Shown here: one piece after another, positions 1-7,309 of the stretch
How the letters are laid out: each line of letters begins with the position of its first letter
Position numbering within the stretch: position 1 is the stretch's first letter
From: an uncultured Opitutaceae bacterium
GTDB taxonomy: Bacteria > Verrucomicrobiota > Verrucomicrobiia > Opitutales > Opitutaceae
NCBI GenBank assembly: GCA_937902925.1
Contig: CALFNN010000090.1
Location: forward strand, 20,855-84,854
Length of the DNA: 64,000 nucleotides
Reading direction: 5' to 3'
Notes under the pieces: generated by a model
Seen by the model: only the letters and a program-made list of their open reading frames with translations
What the model was told of the DNA's origin: nothing
Databases searched by the model: none
Made by a program: the position numbers and the translations under genes

Positions 1-1239
1 GTCTTCGGCCGCAGCAGCAGCGTGCACTTCCGGCCCGACGTGACGGGCGATCTCTATTTCAACGGCGTCGCCAGCAATGTCAGCCGCACGATTGCTTCCG
101 GCGGCGCCGAACTCGACGGCAGCCTCGCCGCCAGCGCGGAACACACGGTCCGCGGCGGCGCGATGTTCCTTCGCGAGAACCTCGACTCGAAGACCAACAC
201 CTACGTCTTCCCCACGGATGCCGACGGCAATCCGACCGGCCCCGCCTTCGCCATCGCCGACAACGGGAAGCAGCACGCCACGTTTGCCGGCATCTATCTG
301 CAGGACGAATGGAAACCCTTCCAAGGCGTGACGGTGAACTACGGCGCGCGCTTCGATCGGTTTTCCTCGACGTTCGACACGGAGAGCCAGTTCAGCCCGC
401 GCCTCAATTTCATCTGGCAGCCGGCGGCCGACACCACTTTCCACGCCGGCTATGCGCGCTATTTCACGCCTCCGCCGCTCGAGTTCTTGCCTGCGGGCAC
501 CGTGGCCAAGTTCGACAACACGTCGAATGCTTCCGAAGTCTCGACCGACGATCCGGTTCGGGCGGAAAAGGCGCACTACTTCGACGCCGGCATCAGCCAG
601 AAACTCGCCCCGGGTTTCCAAGTCGGGATCGACGGTTATTACAAAAAGGCGCGCCAGCAACTGGACGACGGCCTGTTCGGCCAGACGCTGATTCTCTCGG
701 CCTTCAATTACACGGAAGGCCGCGTGTATGGCCTGGAGTTCACCAGTTCCTACACCAACGGCGGTTTCTCCACCTACCTCAACCTCGCGCACTCGGTCGC
801 CAAGGGCAAAGACTGGAGTTCGGCCCAGTTTCAATTCGGTCAGGACGATCTCGACTACGTGCACGACCACTGGATCTTTCTCGATCACGACCAGAAATTG
901 TCGGGCTCCTTCGGCGCTTCCTACGGTTGGAAGGAGGACGCGGGTGCAACGAAACTGTTCGTGGACTTTATCTATGGAAGCGGCCTGCGCAACGACGGGA
1001 CCGACAGCGCCGGCAACACGATCCCCAACGGCGGCACCGTGCCGAGTTACCACACGATCAGCCTCGGCGCGGAGCAAAGCTTCAAGCTGGATCAGAAGCA
1101 GACCATCAAGGTTCGGCTCGATGTGGTTAACATTACGGACGAAGTCTACGAACTGCGCGACGGCTCCGGCGTCGGCGTCAACGCCGCCCAATACGGCGCG
1201 CGCCGCGGCTTCTTCGGCACGGCATCGTGGGCGTTCTAA
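1..1239 (+). CDS. TonB-dependent receptor, C-terminal part (5' end outside window)
   Basis: The reading frame is open from the first base and ends at a TAA at 1237-1239. It encodes about 412 residues of an outer-membrane beta-barrel. Visible family features are alternating aromatic/polar strands, the segment FIWQPAADTTFHAGYARYF typical of barrel strands, a late ARRGFFGTASWAF end with terminal Phe (the usual outer-membrane insertion signal), and VRLDVVNITDEVYELRDGSG, which matches the penultimate-strand pattern of TonB-dependent receptors. The plug domain and signal peptide lie upstream of the window. The substrate cannot be told from this part. The stop overlaps an ATG (TAATG) that could start the next gene, so the two are probably co-transcribed. 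Confidence 0.9.
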   Translation, partial: VFGRSSSVHFRPDVTGDLYFNGVASNVSRTIASGGAELDGSLAASAEHTVRGGAMFLRENLDSKTNTYVFPTDADGNPTGPAFAIADNGKQHATFAGIYLQDEWKPFQGVTVNYGARFDRFSSTFDTESQFSPRLNFIWQPAADTTFHAGYARYFTPPPLEFLPAGTVAKFDNTSNASEVSTDDPVRAEKAHYFDAGISQKLAPGFQVGIDGYYKKARQQLDDGLFGQTLILSAFNYTEGRVYGLEFTSSYTNGGFSTYLNLAHSVAKGKDWSSAQFQFGQDDLDYVHDHWIFLDHDQKLSGSFGASYGWKEDAGATKLFVDFIYGSGLRNDGTDSAGNTIPNGGTVPSYHTISLGAEQSFKLDQKQTIKVRLDVVNITDEVYELRDGSGVGVNAAQYGARRGFFGTASWAF

Positions 1240-1321
1240 TGGTGCGTTCGGATGGCCGAGCTGACAAGAACCACGCTTCCACCGCTTAGCGCTGATCGTC
1301 GGGAGCGTCTTCGCCGCCGGG

Positions 1322-1759
1322 GTGTCAGGGGCGGCCCGCGCCCCTTGGGATTTCGCTTTGCTCACGCTCGAAGGCGACCGCTTCGTGGAAGTCTCAAAAC
1401 TCTCCGGGCTGGTGCTGGTAAACTTCTGGGGCCGCGACTGTCCGCCCTGTGTGGGCGAGTTGCCGCTATTGCAGACCTTTACCCAGGCCAACCGCGGCTG
1501 GACGATTCTACTTGTCTGCACCGACGCACCGCAGGAAGCGCGGGTGTTCCTCCAAAAGCACCATATCACCCTGCCAGCGCTCAAGGCGGGTGCCAACGTC
1601 GTGGCGCTGATGCACGCCGCCGGCAATCGCAGTGGCGGCCTGCCGTTCACGGTGATGCTGCGCGACGGGCAAATCCTCAAAACTTACGAAGGCGGACTCT
1701 CCGAAGCGGAGCTTGAGGCTCTTCGCCGGGCGGGCAGCACCAGCGAGGCACGATCATAG
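1322..1759 (+). CDS. Thioredoxin-like (TlpA/ResA family) protein, probably periplasmic; 5' end appears frameshifted
   Basis: About 145 residues from a GTG at 1322. It has a thioredoxin fold with the redox motif WGRDCPPCVGELP (CPPC) near residue 36, then the cis-Pro-bearing region GGLPFTVMLRDG. TlpA/ResA-like proteins reduce disulfides or carry electrons in the periplasm. No ATG start lies in this frame. Directly upstream in the same frame, after a TGA at 1262-1264, lies HRLALIVGSVFAAGVSGAARA, which reads like a signal peptide ending just before the domain but has no usable start codon. An ATG at 1239, overlapping the receptor stop, begins another frame that stops at 1287. A one-base indel near 1285 would join the two. 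The annotated start is therefore only the first legal codon. Confidence 0.75.
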   Translation: MSGAARAPWDFALLTLEGDRFVEVSKLSGLVLVNFWGRDCPPCVGELPLLQTFTQANRGWTILLVCTDAPQEARVFLQKHHITLPALKAGANVVALMHAAGNRSGGLPFTVMLRDGQILKTYEGGLSEAELEALRRAGSTSEARS

Positions 1760-1924
1760 CTTCACGGTTTGACGAATTTGACGGGTGCGGTTCGGGTTCG
1801 ATCGGAATTCACTGCGTTCCCAAAACGAACGTCATGGAAACGGGGGCTTTGACCCGGGTGCCCGGCTCCAGCGATATCGTGGCTGCGGAGAAATGAACTG
1901 GTCTAATTCGCTTAAGTTAATGCC

Positions 1925-1943
1925 CCGGGGTCGACGACCCCGG
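1925..1943. repeat. Short perfect palindrome with 3-nt loop
   Basis: CCGGGGTC-GAC-GACCCCGG forms an 8-bp stem. There is no T-tract on either side, so it is not a classical terminator. It resembles small dispersed intergenic palindromes of high-GC genomes, but only one copy was noticed here. Confidence 0.4.
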
Positions 1944-2079
1944 CTACAGTGTCTTTGAAACCGCTCTAGGCACGCAAGCCGCGACCAATCACGCGGGAAC
2001 CCAGGCCGGTTCGGAGAGCCGGCCCCGCCGCCGAGGCAGTTTGCCGCTGTGCCTGCTCGCTCATTTGCGGCCCCTGAAA

Positions 2080-2111
2080 ACGGGAAAGGGCGCGAGCTTT
2101 CGCCCGCGCCC
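2080..2111 (-). terminator. Possible terminator of the universal stress protein gene
   Basis: A 7-bp stem GGGCGCG (2088-2094)/CGCGCCC (2105-2111) is followed, read on the minus strand, by CTTTCCCGTTTTC. The T-tract is interrupted, so the call is weak. Confidence 0.35.
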
Positions 2112-2132
2112 CGTGTTCCCACTGACCCAAAT

Positions 2133-2579
2133 TTATTTCTTCTTCTTCAGCGGCGGCACGATCACGACCGGGCACTTCGCCCGCATGATCACGCCGTGCG
2201 TGGTGCTGCCGACGAGCAGGTCGTAAACCGCCGTGTGCCCGTGCGAGCCCATCACGATGTAGTCAGCGGAAAATTTCTGCGCCTGCTCGACGATGTGCGC
2301 GACCGGGGCCCCGTTGAGCTGGAGGGTCTCGACGGTGACCGCGTTCTGCTGAAGCTGCTCCTCGATCTTCGCCAGGTTCTTGGCGGCGGCTTTTTCGCCG
2401 CTGGCGAGGATCTCCGAAAGATTTTCCATCATCGGCGCATATTCGCTGGTGATGACGGGCGGCTGGATGACGCTGAGCAGGACCACCCGGCCGCCGAAGG
2501 CGCGGGCGAGGGCGGAGGCCTCGGACACGACCGCGCCCGTGACTTCCGAGAAGTCGATGGGGGCGAGGATCGTTTTCAT
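2133..2579 (-). CDS. Universal stress protein, UspA family
   Basis: A 148-residue single-domain Usp, the usual family length. The start is taken at the ATG at 2579 (MKTILAPIDFSE, the standard Usp opening); a TTG three codons upstream is possible. The ATP-binding signature G-2X-G-9X-G-S is present near the C-terminus in MGSHGHTAVYDLLVGS, so this is probably an ATP-binding Usp. Usp proteins are cytoplasmic and induced by starvation or envelope stress. The C-terminus ends in four lysines, which is slightly unusual. It is convergent with the thioredoxin-like gene and stands alone, next to a long stress/envelope gene region. Confidence 0.92.
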   Translation of the reverse strand: MKTILAPIDFSEVTGAVVSEASALARAFGGRVVLLSVIQPPVITSEYAPMMENLSEILASGEKAAAKNLAKIEEQLQQNAVTVETLQLNGAPVAHIVEQAQKFSADYIVMGSHGHTAVYDLLVGSTTHGVIMRAKCPVVIVPPLKKKK

Positions 2580-2753
2580 CGCCGCCAAGGTAGCAGATGC
2601 GGCGTTTCCCGCTCCGCACGGCTTGCCCGAAAACGCGCGCTTTTTGCCGTGAACGCGGCGCGGCCGGCCGGCGTCGCGACGGAACGCTCGCTTTGGTCAT
2701 CCGATCGAGCCCGACGGGCGCGACCGACAGCGTGCGGCCGGAGGCAATAAGAA

Positions 2754-2778
2754 CGGGACCGGTCGAAGACCGGTCCCG
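2754..2778 (-). terminator. Rho-independent terminator after the Ig-like secreted protein gene
   Basis: A perfect 11-bp stem CGGGACCGGTC-GAA-GACCGGTCCCG. On the minus strand it is followed by TTCTTATT. It sits 30 bases beyond the stop codon of the minus-strand gene at 2808. Confidence 0.75.
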
Positions 2779-2807
2779 TGGAAAGCTGCACGGAGTGCGC
2801 CGCGATG

Positions 2808-5291
2808 TTACGGCGATCCCACTTGGGCGGTCACGTTCACGCCATTGGTCATGAGTTGGCCGCGATTGGGCTGCGCCGGGATCACAGCGCCCTGCGACGA
2901 GGTGCCGGCGGTGAATTGCAGGTGGGCGATTCCGCTGACTTCGACGCCGTCACCGTTGTCCTGGAATAAGTCGCCGCCGGTGATGCGGGCGTCCGCGACC
3001 GAGCCGACCACGAGGAAAGCGTTGGCGCTGCTTGTGCCGTCGATGTCACCCACGAGCACGGGTCCGCTGAACTGCACGCCGGGTGCGTAGAGTCCCGCCA
3101 TGCCCTGTGCACGGAAGTAGTTCGCGTTAGCGGTGCGCACGCCACCAAAATGACCGTCCGTCGTGGCGATCGTCACCAGTGCGATGTCGGCCCAGCCGTC
3201 ATAGGTCGTTCCCACGCGAAAGAGCGCCTGGTCCACCGCGGTGAGCGGCCCGACGCTGAAGATACTCAGGTTCGTGGTGGCGTCGGCGCCCGTGATCGCG
3301 ATGGAGGCGTGTCCCTTCATGTAGGAAACGCCGGGCTGGTTATATTTCGTCGCGACGGCCGGACCGCTGGAATTTTCCAGGTTGATGGTCAGGATGCCGG
3401 AACCGGAAAATTCCACCTGCACGATGTCGTCGGTCAAATCCACGTAGGAGAGGCGGGTCATCTGCCCGGCGTCGGACTTGACGCTGGCCGAGGCGCTCTG
3501 CAGCAGGACCTGGTCATAGATGTGACCGTTGGGGTGACTGATGTCCGTGCCCACCTCGGCCGCGCTGCCAGCGATCTTGCCGACGAACGTCATCTCCAAT
3601 AAGGCCGGGGTCGTTGTCGTCGTGCCGCCGCCGCTGGTAATGGCCGCGGTGTAATATCCGACGTTCGCGGGCTGCACGTTGCCGATGGTCAGCGTCGCGC
3701 TGGTCGCGCCGGGCACGTCCACGCCGGCCTTCCGCCACTGGTAGGTCGCGCCGCTGGCGCTCGTCCCGGCGACGAAGGTCGCGCTGCCTCCGGCGAACGT
3801 GGTTGTGCTGGCCGGTTGCACACTGACCGCGGGTCCGACGTTGATGGTCAAGATCGCACTGCCGGAGCCGGTGGCGTTGGTTGCGGTGACGGTCGCGCCC
3901 GCGCTGCCGATCGTAGTCGGCGTGCCGGTTATCGCACCCGTGGCGCCATTGATAGCCAAGCCCGCCGAAAGGCCGGTGGCGCCGTAGCTCGTGGGCAAAC
4001 CCGAGGCCGTGATCGCATAGCTGAACGACACGCCGACCGTCGCCGAAGCGGAGTTCGCGCTCGTGATGGCCGGAGCGGTCGCGATGGCCGCGCCGGATGC
4101 CGTGAAGCTTTGCCGCAGCATATTCGATTCGTAGGCGATGGGCGCCGACTGGCCGGCCTGCGTCGCCTGCAACGTGATGACGCCGGGCGCGGTCGGGGTG
4201 ATGGTGAAGACGCCGCCCACCGGGCTGCCGATCGTGGCCGCGCCGGTCGAACCGGCCGCGACCGTGAGCGCGATGGGCAGGGCGGAGCTGGCCGTGGGAT
4301 TAACCGTGAACGATCCCGCGCCGATCGCGCGGTCGGCGATAGCCGCGAAGCTAACCGACTGCCACGTCGGGTTGACCGCGCCCGTCGTATAGAATTGACC
4401 GGGGCCGTAACCCACGTCGCCGGGAACGAACGTCAGCGTCGAGTAGACGCTGCCGAGATTGGCGATGTCCGACGTGTGTCGCGTGCCGGCGAGAGAAGGA
4501 TTGAGCAGCCCGAGAATCGTGAAGCCCGTGACCGGGTCCAGCCGGAGATAATACATCTGGTCGACGCCATAGCCGACATTGGTGCCGGTGTAGGCCAGCG
4601 CCTTGTAGCCGCCGGCGCCCAAGTCGAATTGATCGGCCGAAGAGGCGAGCAACGCCGGAGCGAGCGTGCCGAACTTGGTCGACCCGGTGGCCGGGTCGGT
4701 GCGGAGATAATAGAAATTGTTGAGCCCGTAGCCGAGGTTGCCGGCGGCGAAAGTCAGGCCGAAATAGCCCCCGACTCCCGTTACCGTCCCGGGCCCGCCC
4801 GGTCCGGACATCGGTTTCTCGTCGGTGACTGCCGACGAGGTGGCGGAACCGGGAATGATGGCGGTGAAGTAATCGGTCGTCCCCTTGTGATGGATGAGAT
4901 AAAGATTGACCGAGCCATAGCCGACGTCGGGATCGGCCGAGGTCAGCGCCGAGTAGGAGTTGGGCGTTAGTTTGCTGCCGATGTCCGCATGGGGCGTCGC
5001 CGAGCCGGACCCCGCCACGTAGAAATTGAACGCCAGCGTGTCCCCGCCCGCCGGGATGGCGGTGTTCTTGATCGAGTAGAAATTATTGGCGACGCTGCCG
5101 GCCAGTCCGAGATTCTGCGACATCTGATGGAAGCCCGCGAGGTTGCCGTCGATGGCCCAGCGCAGGCTCAGCGTGATCGCGCCGGTTGCTGGGGTGATGG
5201 CGATGGAGGCCATGTTGTCGGCGCGGGCCCGAGTGCCGGTGAGAGCGGCGAGGCCCGTGAGGGCGGATGCGAGCAGGATGCTGTATTTCAT
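2808..5291 (-). CDS. Large secreted protein with VGYG repeats and Ig-like domains
   Basis: 827 residues beginning with a signal peptide (MKYSILLASALTGLAALTG, cleavage near ARA-DN). Residues about 120-300 contain four spaced motifs of the form (D/N)(V/L)GYG....(F/L)Y with YYLR-DP-TG after the middle two, a repeat I cannot assign to a named family. A putative Ig (He_PIG-like) domain follows around 405-480 (SYAITASGLPTSYGATGL, then INGATGAITGTPTTIG). Next comes an Ig-like domain around 485-570 ending in YQWRKAGVDVPGATSATLTI and NVGYYTAAIT. The C-terminal 250 residues are beta-rich with no known domain. No PEP-CTERM, LPXTG or transmembrane anchor was seen. It is preceded by one of five copies of a shared promoter motif and followed by a strong terminator, so it is a single-gene unit of the proposed stress regulon. 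Confidence 0.85.
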   Translation of the reverse strand: MKYSILLASALTGLAALTGTRARADNMASIAITPATGAITLSLRWAIDGNLAGFHQMSQNLGLAGSVANNFYSIKNTAIPAGGDTLAFNFYVAGSGSATPHADIGSKLTPNSYSALTSADPDVGYGSVNLYLIHHKGTTDYFTAIIPGSATSSAVTDEKPMSGPGGPGTVTGVGGYFGLTFAAGNLGYGLNNFYYLRTDPATGSTKFGTLAPALLASSADQFDLGAGGYKALAYTGTNVGYGVDQMYYLRLDPVTGFTILGLLNPSLAGTRHTSDIANLGSVYSTLTFVPGDVGYGPGQFYTTGAVNPTWQSVSFAAIADRAIGAGSFTVNPTASSALPIALTVAAGSTGAATIGSPVGGVFTITPTAPGVITLQATQAGQSAPIAYESNMLRQSFTASGAAIATAPAITSANSASATVGVSFSYAITASGLPTSYGATGLSAGLAINGATGAITGTPTTIGSAGATVTATNATGSGSAILTINVGPAVSVQPASTTTFAGGSATFVAGTSASGATYQWRKAGVDVPGATSATLTIGNVQPANVGYYTAAITSGGGTTTTTPALLEMTFVGKIAGSAAEVGTDISHPNGHIYDQVLLQSASASVKSDAGQMTRLSYVDLTDDIVQVEFSGSGILTINLENSSGPAVATKYNQPGVSYMKGHASIAITGADATTNLSIFSVGPLTAVDQALFRVGTTYDGWADIALVTIATTDGHFGGVRTANANYFRAQGMAGLYAPGVQFSGPVLVGDIDGTSSANAFLVVGSVADARITGGDLFQDNGDGVEVSGIAHLQFTAGTSSQGAVIPAQPNRGQLMTNGVNVTAQVGSP

Positions 5292-5640
5292 ATGATTCTT
5301 TTTTTGTTGGGCAGGACGAACGCGGCCGCAGTGGCCGCGGTATCAACCGAGCGACAAGATTAGATTTTCTCCGGCCGGACGGATATGGGGTGAAGCGAGC
5401 CGGGGGTGTTGACCCACCACGCCTGCTGCGTCGGCCGACGCGGCGAAGTCGCGGGCGAGTTCCAACAGGCCGTCGATCGGCCGCCTGCAGACGGACTACG
5501 CGATGACCGATGGGCGGCGTTCCCGCCCGTCAAGTCGCGGCCGGCGCTCGCGGACCCGGGGCGAAGCTCCGTGACGAAGGCGCGGGCAATATTGAATCGG
5601 CCCGACCGGCGCGCCGATCGTCAGCGCGCCGCGCCAGCCG
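5292..5640. other. Leader/promoter region of the secreted protein gene; otherwise empty
   Basis: No supported gene. Reading frames on the plus strand between 5406 and 5791 have no recognisable features and overlap the small membrane gene on the other strand. The stretch holds the promoter-like site at 5357-5393 and a 7-bp inverted repeat (CGCGGCC 5321-5327 / GGCCGCG 5333-5339), which would lie in the mRNA leader of the gene starting at 5291. Confidence 0.6.
5357..5393 (-). promoter_or_regulatory. Shared-motif promoter, site A
   Basis: Read on the minus strand: TCACCCCATA (5393 to 5384), then exactly 21 nt, then TAATCT (5362 to 5357) as a -10-like box. It drives the Ig-like secreted protein gene, with a predicted leader of about 60 nt. 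It is one of five such sites within 6.4 kb. Confidence 0.6.
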
Positions 5641-5796
5641 CTATTTCCGGTCCAGGCGGATGCCGAAGCGCTCCATCAGGAACAAGACGCCGGCGATCAA
5701 GGCGAGCAGGCCGGTGACCCAGATCGGAACGGAGAGACCGAACAGCAGGTTCAGGCCGAAGATAGTGAGGAAGAGGGCGAGGAAGAGATGAGACAT
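5641..5796 (-). CDS. 51-residue membrane protein
   Basis: A small reading frame from ATG at 5796 to TAG at 5641. The product starts MSHLFLALFLTIFGLNLLFG and has two hydrophobic segments (about residues 3-22 and 26-41) separated by a short SVPIW turn, then a charged tail ending RLDRK. The even hydrophobic periodicity, a Gly/Pro hairpin and the positive C-terminus argue for a real small inner-membrane protein. There is no clear Shine-Dalgarno sequence. It lies between the secreted Ig-like gene and a divergently oriented small secreted protein, and has its own copy of the shared promoter motif. It resembles the small membrane peptides often induced by envelope stress; no family can be named. Confidence 0.7.
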   Translation of the reverse strand: MSHLFLALFLTIFGLNLLFGLSVPIWVTGLLALIAGVLFLMERFGIRLDRK

Positions 5797-5865
5797 GATA
5801 AAGGCGGTGGAAGAGCTTCGTTCGGATTTCGGATTCGCCGCATGAGCGTCGAATATTTCGGCGTG

Positions 5866-5905
5866 ATGCTACGTGTAGTGGCGCGCTCCGGATATGGGGT
5901 GTAAC
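5866..5905 (-). promoter_or_regulatory. Shared-motif promoter, site B
   Basis: Read on the minus strand: GTTACACCCCATA (5905 to 5893), 21 nt, then TAGCAT (5871 to 5866). It points to the 51-residue membrane protein gene, with a leader of about 60 nt. Confidence 0.6.
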
Positions 5906-5945
5906 CCGGCGCGACTAGAGTTCTTGCGCCGGGTTACACCCCATA
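5893..5945. repeat. 20-bp perfect inverted repeat containing two divergent regulatory boxes
   Basis: The arms 5893-5912 and 5926-5945 are perfect inverted copies (TATGGGGTGTAACCCGGCGC and its complement) around a 13-nt loop. Each arm contains one CACCCCATA box, serving the minus-strand gene at 5796 and the plus-strand gene at 5979. There is no T-tract, and genes diverge from it, so it is not a terminator. Confidence 0.85.
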
Positions 5946-5972
5946 CCGCCCGGATGGTTTGTTGCCTATCCT
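5931..5972 (+). promoter_or_regulatory. Shared-motif promoter, site C
   Basis: GGGTTACACCCCATA (5931-5945), 21 nt, then TATCCT (5967-5972). The predicted transcription start falls at about 5979, the ATG of the next gene, so the transcript would be leaderless. Confidence 0.6.
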
Positions 5973-5978
5973 TCGGTG

Positions 5979-6173
5979 ATGAACCTCAGACTCAACTTCC
6001 TCGCGGTCGTCGTGCTCGGTGGCTTTTCTGCCTCCGTCCAAGCACAACCCAAACCCTCCGAAGTTCACACCGATGACGACGGGCGACGCATCGGGGAACT
6101 CGCGATCGCGGCCTCCAGCCTGGAGCTCGTCGACAACCAAATCACCGTCGGGCAACCCCTCGGCAGTCTTTAA
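5979..6173 (+). CDS. Small secreted protein, unknown function
   Basis: 64 residues from ATG at 5979; a GTG codon immediately before is also in frame. The N-terminus [20 protein letters not shown] is a clear signal peptide with cleavage near VQA-QP. The mature part is about 42 residues and mostly polar, containing [20 protein letters not shown]. No family is recognised. It is the first gene after promoter site C and upstream of the DUF1328 gene and a lipoprotein gene on the same strand, suggesting a small envelope-stress operon. No Shine-Dalgarno sequence is visible, consistent with leaderless expression. Confidence 0.6.
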   Translation: MNLRLNFLAVVVLGGFSASVQAQPKPSEVHTDDDGRRIGELAIAASSLELVDNQITVGQPLGSL

Positions 6174-6282
6174 CCCCGCGGCAGCAAGTCCGTCATTCTC
6201 ATCATCGTCAGTCACTCCCACTGGATCGCCAGGAAGTTTTAAATTGCTCCCGCCGGCCAGTCCAACACAGGAAAAAAACACC

Positions 6283-6456
6283 ATGCTAAACTGGGCTCTT
6301 ACATTTCTCGTCGTGGCGATCATCGCCGCCGTCTGCGGCTTCACCGGCATCGCCGGCGCCGCCACCGACATCGCACGGACACTCTTCTTTGTGTTCCTCG
6401 TGTTGCTCGTCATCTCCGCGTTCCTGCACGTCACGCGCGGGGGTTCGCCCAAATGA
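6283..6456 (+). CDS. DUF1328 family small membrane protein (YtjA-like)
   Basis: 57 residues from ATG at 6283, with AGGAAAAAAA upstream as a possible ribosome site. The sequence [20 protein letters not shown] then [20 protein letters not shown] has two transmembrane helices. It matches the DUF1328 pattern closely (W-A-L-F-V-I-A-I-I-A-A, G-F-GIAGAA, A-LFFVFLV-FV). The family is found in many Gram-negatives and is often stress-induced; its molecular role is unknown. The C-terminus is extended by a short basic/Gly tail (HVTRGGSPK). The next gene starts 68 bases downstream on the same strand. Confidence 0.9.
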   Translation: MLNWALTFLVVAIIAAVCGFTGIAGAATDIARTLFFVFLVLLVISAFLHVTRGGSPK

Positions 6457-6524
6457 GGTGCCTCCGGCCGCGGCCATCGTTCGCCCGGCTCATCGCCTTC
6501 CTTTCCCTTCTCCAATTACCGATC

Positions 6525-7001
6525 ATGAAAACCACCCGTTCGTTTCTGCTCCTCGCGGTCCTGAGCCCCGCGGCTCTCTGGCTGTCCGGTTGTGCCAGGT
6601 CCGGCGACGTCCAATCGGCCGCGCAGACCACGAAGGCCGTGGCCAAGGATCTCGCGGCCGACGTCGCGACCCCCGCCGCCGATTCCTGGGCTGGCATCAA
6701 GGATTACACTTTTGAGAAACGCACGGATTTCGCCGCCGGTCTCGATCGCCTGATGGAAAAACAGGACGCCGGACTCGCGGCGATGAACGCCAAACTCACC
6801 GGCCTGCCGGACGCCGCCGCGAAAGAACGCGATCATGCGGTCAAGCAATTCAACGAGGCGCGATCCTTCCTGAAATCCGAGCTCGACAGCCTGCGCACCG
6901 GCACGGCCGGCGCCTGGACCGTTTCCAAGGAGAAGGTCACCGTCGCCTGGCAGCGCACCGAGGCGGCCTACGAAAAAGTGAAGGCAAGCCCCACCTCCTG
7001 A
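6525..7001 (+). CDS. Lipoprotein with helical/coiled-coil body
   Basis: 158 residues from ATG at 6525. A lipoprotein signal peptide (MKTTRSFLLLAVLSPAALW) ends in the lipobox LSGC, so the mature protein should be lipid-anchored at Cys24. The rest is Ala/Lys/Glu-rich and predicted helical: QTTKAVAKDLAADVATPAAD, then KERDHAVKQFNEARSFLKSE. It resembles coiled-coil envelope-stress lipoproteins in general, but no named family can be given. An in-frame upstream codon at 6453 would add residues ahead of the signal peptide and is rejected. It lies between DUF1328 and a small basic protein in a row of short same-strand stress genes. Confidence 0.8.
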   Translation: MKTTRSFLLLAVLSPAALWLSGCARSGDVQSAAQTTKAVAKDLAADVATPAADSWAGIKDYTFEKRTDFAAGLDRLMEKQDAGLAAMNAKLTGLPDAAAKERDHAVKQFNEARSFLKSELDSLRTGTAGAWTVSKEKVTVAWQRTEAAYEKVKASPTS

Positions 7002-7126
7002 ACCGCCACCCGGCGCCGGGGCGGCTCGCGCCGTGGGATTGGATCCCATGGCCCGGAACCACCGGGCGCCGCGTCATGACGGCCACCATTTAACGTCAGT
7101 CAACCCAACCACAGAGGACAAATCCC

Positions 7127-7246
7127 ATGGCAAAGAAAAGCAGAGGCGGCCGCATGACCGCAGCGAAGAAACGCGCCGCCAAATCGCCCGGCGGCAAGGG
7201 CCCGGTCAAAGATCGCCCGGCCGGCCGTCATATCATGAAGACCTGA
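7127..7246 (+). CDS. 39-residue basic protein
   Basis: ATG at 7127 is preceded by CAGAGGAC, a possible ribosome site 9-12 bases upstream. TGA is at 7244-7246. The product begins MAKKSRGGRMTAAKKRAAKS, continues PGGKGPVKDRPAGRH and ends IMKT. It contains 14 Lys/Arg and resembles a histone-tail-like or ribosome/nucleic-acid-binding peptide. It is followed 31 bases later by a strong terminator, which supports it as a real gene closing the cluster. Function unknown. Confidence 0.65.
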   Translation: MAKKSRGGRMTAAKKRAAKSPGGKGPVKDRPAGRHIMKT

Positions 7247-7277
7247 GGGTCCCGTGACCGTGATCGCAAAATCCAGC

Positions 7278-7302
7278 AGGCCGTCCCGCGACGGCCTTTT
7301 TT
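7278..7302 (+). terminator. Rho-independent terminator
   Basis: An 8-bp stem AGGCCGTC-CCGC-GACGGCCT followed directly by TTTTT. It closes the small-protein cluster that ends at 7246, and lies just before the GTG start of the next gene. Confidence 0.9.
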
Positions 7303-7309
7303 GTTTCCC

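Larger units (their letters stand above)
1760..2132. other. Intergenic stretch between convergent genes
   Basis: There is no convincing gene in these 373 bases; the reading frames here lack recognisable domains. It holds an 8-bp perfect hairpin (1925-1943) and a GC-rich stem near 2088-2111 that could end transcription of the minus-strand stress-protein gene. Confidence 0.6.

Noticed and set aside
5406..5791. Plus-strand frames overlapping the 51-residue membrane gene
   Set aside because: Arg/Pro-rich, no hydrophobic or domain pattern; the opposite strand gives a coherent two-helix protein with a promoter.
5893..5945. Reading the 20-bp inverted repeat as a terminator
   Set aside because: No T-tract on either strand and genes diverge from it rather than end at it.
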